Source: Laccaria trichodermophora
Lineage: Eukaryota; Basidiomycota; Agaricomycetes; Agaricales; Hydnangiaceae
NCBI GenBank assembly: GCA_018417955.1
Contig: JACTVC010000036.1
Coordinates: forward strand, 124,001 to 188,000
DNA length: 64,000 bases
Reading direction: 5' to 3'
Each line of letters begins with the position of its first letter. The stretch's first letter is position 1. Below are positions 44,301 through 56,133 of this stretch, in pieces. Under the pieces are notes generated by a model. The model was not told the DNA's origin. It ran no database searches and saw only the letters and a list, made by a program, of their open reading frames with translations. The translations under genes were made by a program, and so were the position numbers.

Positions 44301-46261
44301 GTGTCCCCATAGGGTACTATAGCTCCTTGGTACTGTCCGTCGTTTCTGGCATTACTGGGATTCCCTCTTCCTGGACCTCCTCCGCCTCCTGGAGGATCAT
44401 TTCCTGGTGGGTCACCTCCTCTTCTATTCTGAAAAGCAGGGTTGTAACGGTTGTTAACCCTGGAAGAATTTGAGTCCTCGTTGCTCTCTCCATCCTGATT
44501 GCTATAGGGATCTCCGTTTCGATTACCACCGCCTCCACTCCCTGAAGGATCATCAGTGTTTCGGTGATTAGAATCGGTGTTGGTGTCTCGGTCATGAGGT
44601 GGGTTATACGAATTGGGAGCGATTCCTGTATTCACACTCGATTGGTTATTCTGTTCGAAAGGATTAGAGCGTCTAGATTGGATAGCATGCCTTCTCTGAG
44701 CATGTTCGTCCAAATTTTGAAACGCTGGAGTGTTAGGAAGACCTAAACCCACTAAGACCTTTTGTTGCGACAATACAGTGGGTGCAGGTAACGGAAATTT
44801 TTGTCTATCTGGCTTACTGAAGAACTGAGAACTAGATCGAAACGGTGTGCCGAATCCTACGTTCAGTGAATGAGAGACTGGTAAGTCTTCATCGTTCCCG
44901 AAGCTTCTCCCTTTGCCTTTGTTGCGCGGGAAAGCTTGATGCACTCCAGACAGGAAGGAGTTTGCTTCACTGCGGTGTAGTTCCACCAAGTTCTCTGGGA
45001 GAGGAATGATATCATTCCAATTTGACCCATTCAACCTTCTCGGTGAATGAATTTCCTCCTGGAGGTGAGGTACATTCTGATACAAATATCTCATTCGGGA
45101 ATCCGCATCTCCTCCCAAGTCAGACATAGCTTCGTAGATACCAGGATCCGTTGAAATAGGAGATGTGGGCATTGCGATTTCCGAAGGCTCGCTTGAATGG
45201 CGGTATTGAGCCTCGTATTTCATCAGATTATCTTGTGCTAATCCTAGTCGTCTGTTCAATCCTTTCCAAGCTGCATTTAGCTGTGGCAAATCCATGGCTC
45301 TGTTTAAAACATTCATGAATGAGTCTCGCGGGTCTACTTTGAAGAAAGTTCGCCTCTCCGCCAAAAGACCAGAAGTCCGCTCGAGGAACGTTTGCAATTC
45401 TCCTAGTACTTGTGTTATCTCTGCTAATAATTCATCCACTAACGCTACATTCGCGTCCGAGTTGTCTAGGTAAATGATATCCCTAGCCGCTAGTATCTTT
45501 TTTGCGAACAAGTTCGTGACACGTTGTTCAGTAGAGGAATCCTCGTCTCGTTCTCGCCTGTATTCCTCCATGAGCCTAGCCATTGGAGAATTCATATATC
45601 CTCCTTCGCTACCCAGGCGAAAAGGAGGATTAAGGGTCGTCTCCATGGTCGACATGATACCTAAGTCTCTTGTGGGAGTGTCTCTTGACGACAAGGTAGT
45701 TAACGAGGGTGAAGATAACGGGCTTGGATCGATGTGAGGGTTAGGAGTTGAAGAGGAGAAATTTTGTGGTTGCTGAGAAGAAGTCGAGTCGTGAAATTGA
45801 GTGGGAGGGGAGGATAGTATTTCCCCTGTAGCCATAACGTCGGTGGTGGGAGTGATAGGAGTAGGGGACTTGAAATCGAAAGCTAAAGTCGGTTCGATTT
45901 CGACGTCTGATATACGAGGCTGGAAGGTAGATTTGATTGGAATTTTGGCGGGTTGGAATAGGTGATGTCTAAATGTAGCGGTCCTGCTGGAAGTTGTAGC
46001 TTCTTTTGCAAACTGATTCGTTGATTGACCCTGGTTAGAGTTGTCAAATCGTAACGCGGATTTGAGAGCTGGAGGAGCGGGGTTTATAGAAGGAAGTCGA
46101 CCGCTAGCGGGGAGTTTAGGAGAGTTTGCGTTGTCGACGACTAACGACGATGGTTTGGAAGGCGAAACCGATCTAGAAGATCTTTGGAAAGGTAAGCTAA
46201 GGGAAGACGGTGGGACACCTTGCCTTGTACGTGCAACTCCCGGTTTCACCCCTGGCTGTAG
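38336..46261 (-). pseudogene. Gypsy-2 gag-pol polyprotein, three nonsense codons
   Basis: Same domain order as gypsy-1 and clearly homologous: Gag with a Gly-rich segment, CCHC knuckle (C-K-V-C-G-S-N-N-H...C, near 43400), protease D-S-C, RT with Y-I-D-D (near 41165), RNase H T-D-A-S with the same extra segment, D-D-E integrase and a chromodomain ending at 38336. The frame is interrupted by stop codons at 43981-43979 (in Gag), 43528-43526 (just before the knuckle) and 40960-40958 (RT/RNase H junction), all in the original frame. Gypsy-1 has Arg, Gln and Ser at or next to these sites, so C-to-T changes explain at least the first two. The N-terminus continues at 60142 and beyond, beyond a 13.9-kb insertion; the GTG at 46249 is not a true start. 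Confidence 0.9.
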
Positions 46262-46376
46262 TCATTGCCCTACTCACCCACATTATTGCACTTAATGCTT
46301 TGCCATTATCCATGCATTCAGGCCAGGGGTCTGCAGCATGCATTGCCATCCTGGGTTTGGCCTAGGATTGTTGGGG

Positions 46377-46784
46377 TGGGCTTTTCACATAAATATAATT
46401 CTTGTCTAAATATATGTCAACAATGTACAGTTCAAATTCTGAGGAGATATATATGTCCTACAGCTTTGTTTTTCCTAGAAAGAACACCTGAAACTTTACC
46501 AAATATATATTTGATTTTGTTCTGACATGCTTACATAGTTTCCCTTTGCCAAACCCGACCGAAATAGGCTGGATGTGACAAATCCATTTCGGATGACCTT
46601 GGGCCTTTTGATGCCATTGGTACACAATTGTCAACAATGCATAGTTTTAGTTCTGAGGAGATATATATGTCCTATAGCTTTGTTCCTCCTAAAAACCACC
46701 TCTGAAACTTCACCAAATATATGCTTGATATTGTTCAGACCACTTCAGATAGTTTCCTTCTGTCAAATCAGACCGAAATAGCTG
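46377..46784 (+). repeat. Tandem duplication, about 210-bp unit, third copy split by hAT
   Basis: Two diverged copies sharing GTCAACAATG, TCTGAGGAGATATATATGTCCT and CAGACCGAAATA; a partial third copy (CCATTGGTACACA) continues at 50887-50950 after the hAT element. No coding potential. Confidence 0.7.
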
Positions 46785-46792
46785 GATGCAAT

Positions 46793-49700
46793 TAGTGTTG
46801 CCGCAAAGCAAAGTTCAAAGTCCTTTAAAGTCGGCTATTTCCGCCTTTAAAGGACTTTAAACCTAAAGTTGCTTTAAAGCAGTTTCCATTTTCGATCAAC
46901 GGCGCACAGCCTTCTTGTGAGGACGGAAGCTCGCCGCTTCCTCGCGATTAGATACAATTAGCGCGCTTGGTATATTCTACAGTTGAACAGGATATTAGTA
47001 TTGAGTTGAAAAGGTCTGCAAAGTTGTGGCTAAGTAAAAGAGGAATCAATGAGCTGATCAAGGTCAGCAATCCTCTGCTCAGAGATCATCCCTTCAACTA
47101 CTTCAGGAGAGATATCCATAACAGAGAGCTCCCCCTCTGAGGATACCCAATTGTTGTTGAAATCGAGTCGCTCTGATCGGAACTGAAATTTGAGGATTTG
47201 TAACATCTCCATCATTTCGGGTGAGAGCTGTGATCGGCGAAGGGTATTGGTTTCTTTGCTTGATGAAAAGATGCGTTCACATGGAACGGACGACGCTTGC
47301 ATGGGGAGGACATCCATAGCAGCCCAATAAAGTATGTCATAATCATGTTTTTTTTCCTGTGAACATTTTATCCAGTTATCGAGAGCGAAAGATAATTTAA
47401 ACAGAGAAAGCGCGTACCTGCCAATAGCGCACGATATTGAAGTCATCAAGTCTGCTCACACTGTTGTCCTCACCATCATCAGAAATTATCGGGTCATTGA
47501 TGTACTTGTCCCATATTGCTAATACATCTTTTTTATCTGCTTCAAGTTGTTCTTCCGGTGTTAGAACTGGTGGAGGTGGAGCAGGGGAGCCATTGTTGGA
47601 ACCTTCTGCCATTGATTCTGCTGACAGGTTTCGTATGAGTTGATTTATGCGCCTCAGCCCCGAGGTTTGCGCTTGCGCTGCGTGTGAAGCGGATGAGGGA
47701 GAAATAGTTGTGCGCGTGACAGACATCAGTGGAGAATTGGTTGTTTTTTCTCTTTTCTCCTGAAGCATCACTTGGTAATCAAGGAGCTAGAATAAGTCGC
47801 GTGAGCTCTGCAAAGTTGAAAAGCCTATCGGAGAGCATACTGCGTTGAGTACTACTTTTTTCACTGATTCGCATTCCCCCTCAGTCCAGTTCTCTTTCAT
47901 CCACGAAAATTTGATTGTAGGATTTAGGACTAAAGAAGGCCATTTATAATTAGTAGTTATGAGAGGCAAGAAGCACATACTCATTGCGAGTGCATAAGTA
48001 CACGTAGTCCGGGTTTTCTTCAGATATTTGTTGAGTTTGATTGCCGCTGCTTTGATTGCGGGGCGTAGCTTGGGAAACTTTATCGCAGCTAGCTTGTACA
48101 TTTGCATAAGTTGCTCGTACAGAGGGAGCGCGATCGTGAGCGTCGGTGTTCTCTCAGCAGAAATGGTTTGTTGAACGGCGTGTGGATACGAAAGAAACTC
48201 CCGTATGTCGGCGAGGACCTTTAACTTGGTATTTGAGAGTGCTTCGTGTTGGAGGTCGCGTTCCTTGAGAAAAACATCAATTGCCTATTCAAATGTTTAA
48301 AAAAAATCGAAAGAGATATGAAAAATGCAACATACCGGATATAACTCAAGAACACGGTCAACCATGAGATAAGTGGAGGACCACCTAATGTCCATATCAC
48401 GGAGGAGCGTGACTACGCGTAAACCCTTTTCACCAAACGTCCCATTTTTGTTTCCTTCTTCAATTGTTTGACGAAACCCTTCACGGCGCTGTCCCGAAGC
48501 ACGACATGTGGTGACAAGATGGCGAGCAGCGGCGATGACATCAGTTTTAAGGGTCTCGATGTACTCTTCATCGTCGTCTTCCTCAATGTAGCTCATGTCG
48601 AGCCAGCCATTGTCTTCGTCTTCGTCGTCGTCGTCGTCGCTGAGATCCTCGTTATCCCATTCAAATGCGGAAGGTGTGCCAAAAACTTTGAGTGCAGCCT
48701 TGACAGACAGATTAATAATATGAGGTAGGCATCTAAAAACTTTGAGGATGCGTTGCGGCGTTGTTTAAATGAGGTTACACGCACCGTATTCGATTGCCTT
48801 CTGCTGAAAATTTTATTCCCAACTGCCGTAGTAGCCTAGCGAGGTCTTCCATCATACTTGCACAATTGGATGCATTATCTAGCGTTATAGTTCCTATCTG
48901 TTAAAAAAAGCTTTTGAGGGATGGTCGTCATGAATTATCAATAAGAAATTTACTTTGTGTAAGACGTTGAGCTCTTTTAAAATTTTGAGGAATATCTTCG
49001 CAATGTTCGCGCCGCTGTGGGTACCCGTCACAAGGCGGAATGCGACAAGCTTGGAAACCAGTCTCTCATTTCCATCTGAACCTTTCGCCATATAGTGTGC
49101 AGTCACCGCCATATAGCCTTCGAGGTTTTGACGAGACCAAATATCGCTGGTAAACGAGACTCTGCCCAATGAGTTCTGTGTATTCGAGATCAGAACTACT
49201 CCTTCTCATGTAGAAAAAAAAAACATACCTCTAGGTCTTCGAGAATCTGTTTATATTCAAACTGAAACCTCTCTGTAATTAATTGCGCAAGTTTGGTGCG
49301 ATGTGGGATATCTTTGTCCAGTAAATCTGCACCAATAAAAAGGAGCAGATCCCGAAGTTCGGGACAATCAACAACATTTATAGACTGAAAAACCATGTTA
49401 GAATATTGTACAATACCGGACCACTTTTCCACGTACCTGATCATCAACTGCAACCCAACGGACAAGCCGCTGATAAAATCCTTCCAAAGAAAATGGCTCC
49501 CGATGTTTTTTCCTGATGGTTGGCAGGTCAATACTTTCCCAACCTTTCAGTTTGTTCAATACGACAATTTCGCGCCAAGCCTTGCCATGGTAAAGTGCCA
49601 TGTGCTCACGAATGGTGTCGCTTTGAGGGTTTTTGTTTTTCCAAGTCTGCCATTTCGGCCATCTTGTAATACAAAGATTAGTGGATCCAACATTTAAAAA

Positions 49701-50878
49701 GGACACAAATTTACTCACACACACAAACGACATCCCAGGTAAGGGCTTTTCGGCCGAGTCTTGTGAAAGGTCGTATCAGGAGGTGGTCTTGTACGAGGCG
49801 CTTCGTCTGTCTCCAATGCCGTAGTGAAGTACCACACGTCGCTTGCCACTGTGTTGGACCTTTGGCAGGACTCGCGTTCTGTAACCAAGGAACTATAACG
49901 CGGCGCATTGGTGCCAGAACTTCCATCGGCATTTGATACGGGGATAGAGGGACCAATGCCGAAAACTTCTTCTGGTTCAGGCTCAGGGGCTGTTATCGCC
50001 TTCCCAGTTTTGCGTTTTTTCGACGTTTGTTTGGACCCAGACGCTGATTTTCGTTTACGAGTGCTCGGCACTCCAGTTCCGTTCACTTCCGTACCAGTGG
50101 CATTACCTAGAGGGGATCGGAAGTCACCGTTGGTATTACCAAATGTTTGTGGGTATGCATTTTCGAATTGGAAATAAGGTTGAGAAGGTGGCGGCGTTGG
50201 AGTGATCGGCGCAAAGTGGGAAGGTTGAACGGCATTGAAATGGTTCGGGTGATGTAGAGGCTGTGGGGAATCCCAGCGAGGATAGCGATATGGTTGAATT
50301 GGCGGTGTCCCGGAAGTCGAGGGCGATTGGAAGGAGGTCAGACCACGTTGTGAACCATCCAACGACGATGAGGGGGAATGAAAATACCGCGGACAGACAC
50401 AATAGGTAGGATCTTGACACATCTGTAGTGTAAGTAAATTACAGAATCACTTAAATACAATTTGAGGCTACCGGAGCATCCTGTTGACTGAATTGAAATA
50501 CAGGAATGGGAGAGGAAGGTTGCTGCTAGTGCCTGTTTCAACGCGCTGTGTCAGGGCACATATATGTGCAAAGCGGTGCTCGTTGAAATGTTTTGTACCT
50601 ACTTGAAAATCTCCAGAGCTTGATGGTTTTTCAACGCGTTGAAGTTCGACGCAATAAATCAATACTAAGACATTGAGCGCCCTCACTGATGTCATAATCT
50701 CATATAGGCGCGCACAAAGGGCGTGCTGATAACCGGCCAAGATTTCACACCGCCGGCGTGGGCCGGCGTTGCTCAAAAGCACAGCCTTGGCCTAAAGTAC
50801 CTTAAAGTGCCGAATATAGGCATAAAGGCCTTTAAAGGCACTTTAACAGCTAAAGTACTTTACTTTGCGGCAACACTA
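46793..50878 (-). mobile_element. hAT DNA transposon, complete
   Basis: Ends TAGTGTTGCCGCAAAG...and its inverted copy (about 22 bp with one mismatch), with 8-bp duplications GATGCAAT at 46785-46792 and 50879-50886, exactly as for hAT elements. Just inside the termini both ends carry repeated TTTAAAG/CTTTAAA words, likely transposase-binding repeats. Length 4086 bp, containing one minus-strand transposase gene. Confidence 0.93.
47030..50422 (-). CDS. hAT-family transposase, multi-exon
   Basis: Spliced minus-strand gene; exon blocks are approximately 50422-49715, 49690-49390, 49390-49220, 49170-48950, 48900-48790, 48770-48340, 48290-47790, 47770-47410 and 47370-47030. A Pro-rich N-terminus with a basic R-K-R-K-S...K-K-R-K nuclear signal leads to a BED-type finger (Y-L-G-C-R-L-C ... 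H-M-A-L-Y-H). The catalytic core shows F-T-S-D-I-W-S (first Asp), T-L-D-N-A-S-N (second Asp) and an acidic insertion (about 48660-48540). The C-terminal dimerisation domain has S-V-P-C-E-R-I-F-S-S-S (catalytic Glu). Exon edges were not all resolved; no clear disabling mutation was seen. It presumably mobilises the 46793-50878 element. Confidence 0.82.
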
Positions 50879-50886
50879 GATGCAAT

Positions 50887-51501
50887 GAACCCTTTTTGGA
50901 TGTATTGGGGCCTTAGACGCCATTGGTACACAGATGTAAACAGCAATGAAAAAAAAAAAGAATTGAAAAACGGCTAGTAGTAGCTACTCTACAACACAAC
51001 ATACAGGGAAGCAAGAACTGTAAAGAGGATGTAATGAAGGCCAATAATATGCATTTCAAAAAATACATAAATGAGCTCTTAACAACCTGTCGCAATTCAG
51101 CGTCCGTGCATCTCCCCTCTTCCAGCATCCGTCACCTCCGCTTGCTGCCGTGCACTTCACCTCGTCCTTGACGCGGTCGAGTCGAGTCCAATCCTATATG
51201 GCTAGGCTATACACTCACTGCATGGGCCTGGATTGTCGCCGCGTGGTTGTCGTCCTGCGACGTAGTGGCGTGGTCATTCTCCGGGGTCGGGGTCACGTTG
51301 TTGTTGTTCTGGGTCGTCGCGTCGCAACTGTCCTGGGCGTCGTTGTGCTGTCGTCGTCGTCTTGTTTCCGTGTGGTTGTCGTATCGTCGTTGTCGGTGAC
51401 GTCGTCCCGTGTCGTTACGCCGTGCCGTGATTGTGTTGTTGATCACATTGGTCGTCCGTCATCGTGTTGTCGCAGCCAGTGCTGTTACCTGAAGCCTTCA
51501 G
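50887..51501. other. Spacer with GTCGT-rich low-complexity sequence
   Basis: Remainder of the tandem repeat (to 50950), a poly-A stretch, then AT-rich sequence and, at 51230-51480, degenerate GTCGTCGT/GTGGTTGTCG repeats. Similar GT/CG repeats occur at 36940-37220, 56690-56980 and (complement) 63680-63760. No gene. Confidence 0.45.
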
Positions 51502-53617
51502 AATGGGAAGTTGTCCAAAAAGCATCTTATATCAGAATGGGTAGTTGCCTGCTGGACAGTTTACCAAGAGTCATGATGTGTCGTTAACGTAGGCTATAGA
51601 GGACGTGAGTGAGCTCAGTGGTTGTGCTCACTGTTGGTGACGACGTCGGGCACTGTTTTCAGGGTCCAGGGCGCATTTCCAAATAAGGAAATATGCGCAT
51701 TTCCAAATGAAAAATAGCAATAAAATAGGGAAAAAATCAGAAAAAAATGGGGGATGGTGCTCACTGTTAGTGACGACGTTGGGGGCTGTTTTCAGGGTCC
51801 AGGGCGCATTGCCAAATATGGTAATATAGCCAAGAATAGCCAGAAAATAGCCAAAAAATCAGAAAAAAATGGGGAATGGTGCTCACTGTTAGTGATGATG
51901 TCAGGCACTGTTTTCAGGGTCCAGGGCACATTGCCAAATATGGTAATATATCCAAAAATAGCCAGAAAATAGCCAGAAAATCAGAAAAAAATCGCAGGTG
52001 GTGCTCACTGTTAGTGATGACATTGGGGTTGTTTGCAGGGTCCAGGGTGCATTGCCAAATATGGTAATGTATCCCAAAATAGCCAAAAAATCAGGAAAAA
52101 ATGGCAGGGTGGTGTTCACTGTTGGTGATGACATTGGGGTTGTTTTCAGGGTCCAGCGTGCATTTCCAAATATGGTAATATATCCAAAAATAGCCAGAAA
52201 ATAGCGGAAAAATTGGAAAAACATATGAATGGTGTACAGAACATCAAGCACTGCCTTCAGGGTCCACTTCAGGGTCCATCCCAAAAGGGAAATATGACCT
52301 GGTGTGACTAAAAGTGAAGAAAAGCAAGATGAGAATGATTTTACCTATCAGGGTCCATGTAATGGGATGTTGGGATGTTGGTCACATGACCAATTACCAA
52401 AAATGGTCAAAAAACGAAAGTTGTAGCCCTATGCTGTAGCTTTCTGAATCTGTTTGAATTATGTTCTGAAGTGCTCCCATTGTGGAGATATGAGGTAAAG
52501 GAATTTCAAAAGCGTCGCGTTTTTTTTTGTTTTTTGTGTTTTTCTCCATGAAAACAAAACCAAATAACATGATTTCAGTATATTTAGAAAGCTAAAAGAA
52601 AGGGCTACAAATATTGTATCGTGGGAAAATTGACCAAAAAAGGAAGGTGCATGCCCTACAGATATAGACTACCAAGTTTACTGATAGACTACAAAAAAGT
52701 TGGACTTAGACTACAAAGTTTACTGACACATACAAAAGACTACAAAAGTTTATAGACTACCAAATTTACTGATAGACTATAAAAGTGAGATGCAGACTAC
52801 AAAAGCTTGGACTTAGACTACAAAGTTTGTAGTGTCCGCTTTTTCATAAGAAAGTCTGTATTGTCTGCTTTTTGAGACTACAAAAGTTTGTAGTGTGCGC
52901 TTTTTCATTAGAAAAGTTTGTAGTATCCGCTTTTTGAGACTACAAAAGTTGTAGTGTGCGCTTTTTTATTAGAAAAGTTTGTAGTATCCACTTTTTGAGA
53001 CTACAAAGTTTGTAGTGTGCGCTTTTTCATCAGAAAAGTTTGTAGTATTCACTGTTTGAGACTACAAAAGTTTGTAGTGTGTGCTTTTTCATCAGAAAAG
53101 TTTGTAGTGTCCGCTTTTTGAGACTACAAAAGTTGTAGTGTGCGCTTTTTCATCAGAAAAGTTTGTAGTATCCACTTTTTGAGACTACAAAAGTTTGTAG
53201 TGTGCGCTTTTTCATTAGAAAAGTTAGTAGTGTGCGCTTTTTCATCAGAAAAGTTTGTAGTGTCCACTTTTTGAGACTACAAAAGTTTGTAGTGTGCGCT
53301 TTTTCATTAGAAAAGTTTGTAGTATCTACTTTTTGAGACTACAAAAGTTTGTAGTGTGTGCTTTTTCATCAGAAAAGTTGTCTGCTTTTTCATTTAAAAA
53401 AGTAGGTAATTGACATGTAGTTTATGGTGTCCTTGGACCTATCTATGTTATGGGGATGAGGTTGAAGGATTGCCATCATATTGCCAGTGCTGCAGCATTA
53501 GTTTTTGACATCATGCACAAGTTGTCTTGCACATCAGGAAAGGCCATCCTAAGCCTTTCATATTGATACATGCTGTCCTATCTGAAAAGATAATTGGAAG
53601 CTCATGTGGGGATATGA
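51502..53617 (+). repeat. Giant palindrome, left arm
   Basis: About 2.1 kb, the reverse complement of 53984-56133. The outer about 120 bp (to 51615) carry small indels; the rest is nearly identical. It contains five tandem copies of a roughly 122-bp unit (51630-52240; GTGCTCACTGTTAGTGA ... CAGGGTCCAGGG) and about eight copies of a roughly 75-bp unit (52840-53390; GACTACAAAAGTTTGTAGT, GCTTTTTCATCAGAAAAG). No protein-like ORF. Confidence 0.93.
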
Positions 53618-53983
53618 TAAAGGATTGACATGACTTTAAATATTGCTATTGCCACATCAGCAGTTTCTCACATCATGCCCAAGTTGGCTTTCAGGTAGAG
53701 GAGGCTATTCATGTTGATATCTACTCAGTACATGGTCAACTTACAACATGACCTGACTTGAAGACACCTCCAAGGATGGATCAGCCAATCATCAAAAGCC
53801 AAGTTGGTCATGATGTCAAAAACTGGTGATGTTATGTCAATCCTTCAGTGATACCCCCACATGAATGTATCAAAGTTGACTATGTTTCATACAGGCCAGT
53901 AGCTCTAAATGTGAAAGCAGACAGGATGAAAGGTAACTTGGTCATGATGTCAAAAGACTGATGATGTCATGTCAATTTTTTAG
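53618..53983. other. Spacer of the giant palindrome
   Basis: 366 bp between the arms, with residual inverted similarity (AAGTTGG...CATCATG words), so it is an older, diverged continuation of the palindrome rather than unrelated DNA. Confidence 0.7.
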
Positions 53984-56133
53984 TCATATCCCCACATGAG
54001 CTTCCAATTATCTTTTCAGATAGGACAGCATGTATCAATATGAAAGGCTTAGGATGGCCTTTCCTGATGTGCAAGACAACTTGTGCATGATGTCAAAAAC
54101 TAATGCTGCAGCACTGGCAATATGATGGCAATCCTTCAACCTCATCCCCATAACATAGATAGGTCCAAGGACACCATAAACTACATGTCAATTACCTACT
54201 TTTTTAAATGAAAAAGCAGACAACTTTTCTGATGAAAAAGCACACACTACAAACTTTTGTAGTCTCAAAAAGTAGATACTACAAACTTTTCTAATGAAAA
54301 AGCGCACACTACAAACTTTTGTAGTCTCAAAAAGTGGACACTACAAACTTTTCTGATGAAAAAGCGCACACTACTAACTTTTCTAATGAAAAAGCGCACA
54401 CTACAAACTTTTGTAGTCTCAAAAAGTGGATACTACAAACTTTTCTGATGAAAAAGCGCACACTACAACTTTTGTAGTCTCAAAAAGCGGACACTACAAA
54501 CTTTTCTGATGAAAAAGCACACACTACAAACTTTTGTAGTCTCAAACAGTGAATACTACAAACTTTTCTGATGAAAAAGCGCACACTACAAACTTTGTAG
54601 TCTCAAAAAGTGGATACTACAAACTTTTCTAATAAAAAAGCGCACACTACAACTTTTGTAGTCTCAAAAAGCGGATACTACAAACTTTTCTAATGAAAAA
54701 GCGCACACTACAAACTTTTGTAGTCTCAAAAAGCAGACAATACAGACTTTCTTATGAAAAAGCGGACACTACAAACTTTGTAGTCTAAGTCCAAGCTTTT
54801 GTAGTCTGCATCTCACTTTTATAGTCTATCAGTAAATTTGGTAGTCTATAAACTTTTGTAGTCTTTTGTATGTGTCAGTAAACTTTGTAGTCTAAGTCCA
54901 ACTTTTTTGTAGTCTATCAGTAAACTTGGTAGTCTATATCTGTAGGGCATGCACCTTCCTTTTTTGGTCAATTTTCCCACGATACAATATTTGTAGCCCT
55001 TTCTTTTAGCTTTCTAAATATACTGAAATCATGTTATTTGGTTTTGTTTTCATGGAGAAAAACACAAAAAACAAAAAAAAACGCGACGCTTTTGAAATTC
55101 CTTTACCTCATATCTCCACAATGGGAGCACTTCAGAACATAATTCAAACAGATTCAGAAAGCTACAGCATAGGGCTACAACTTTCGTTTTTTGACCATTT
55201 TTGGTAATTGGTCATGTGACCAACATCCCAACATCCCATTACATGGACCCTGATAGGTAAAATCATTCTCATCTTGCTTTTCTTCACTTTTAGTCACACC
55301 AGGTCATATTTCCCTTTTGGGATGGACCCTGAAGTGGACCCTGAAGGCAGTGCTTGATGTTCTGTACACCATTCATATGTTTTTCCAATTTTTCCGCTAT
55401 TTTCTGGCTATTTTTGGATATATTACCATATTTGGAAATGCACGCTGGACCCTGAAAACAACCCCAATGTCATCACCAACAGTGAACACCACCCTGCCAT
55501 TTTTTCCTGATTTTTTGGCTATTTTGGGATACATTACCATATTTGGCAATGCACCCTGGACCCTGCAAATGACCCCAATGTCATCACTAACAGTGAGCAC
55601 CACCTGCGATTTTTTTCTGATTTTCTGGCTATTTTCTGGCTATTTTTGGATATATTACCATATTTGGCAATGTGCCCTGGACCCTGAAAACAGTGCCTGA
55701 CATCGTCACTAACAGTGAGCACCATTCCCCATTTTTTTCTGATTTTTTGGCTATTTTCTGGCTATTTTTGGCTATATTACCATATTTGGCAATGTGCCCT
55801 GGACCCTGAAAACAGCCCCCAACGTCGTCACTAACAGTGAGCACCATCCCCCATTTTTTTCTGATTTTTTCCCTATTTTATTGCTATTTTTCATTTGGAA
55901 ATGCGCATATTTCCTTATTTGGAAATGCGCCCTGGACCCTGAAAACAGTGCCCGACGTCGTCACCAACAGTGAGCACAACCCCGAGCTCATCAGCACACC
56001 CTATGTACAGCCTACACCAATGGCACATCATGACTCTTGGTAAACTACCTTTAGGTAAACTGTCCCTTTGGCAAACTGTCCAGCAGGCAACTACCCATTC
56101 TGATATAAGATGCTTTTTGGACAACTTCCCATT
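53984..56133 (-). repeat. Giant palindrome, right arm
   Basis: Inverted copy of the left arm. The sampled differences (for example GGGCGC versus GGGCAC, GATGATG versus GACGATG, GGTTGTTTG versus GGTCATTTG) are transitions, most of them CpG decay. The right arm has about 30 extra bp near 56045-56075. Confidence 0.93.

Noticed and set aside
51866..52300. 127-codon frames in both palindrome arms (51901-52284 and 55317-55700)
   Set aside because: They read the 122-bp tandem unit and have no protein-like features outside the repeat.
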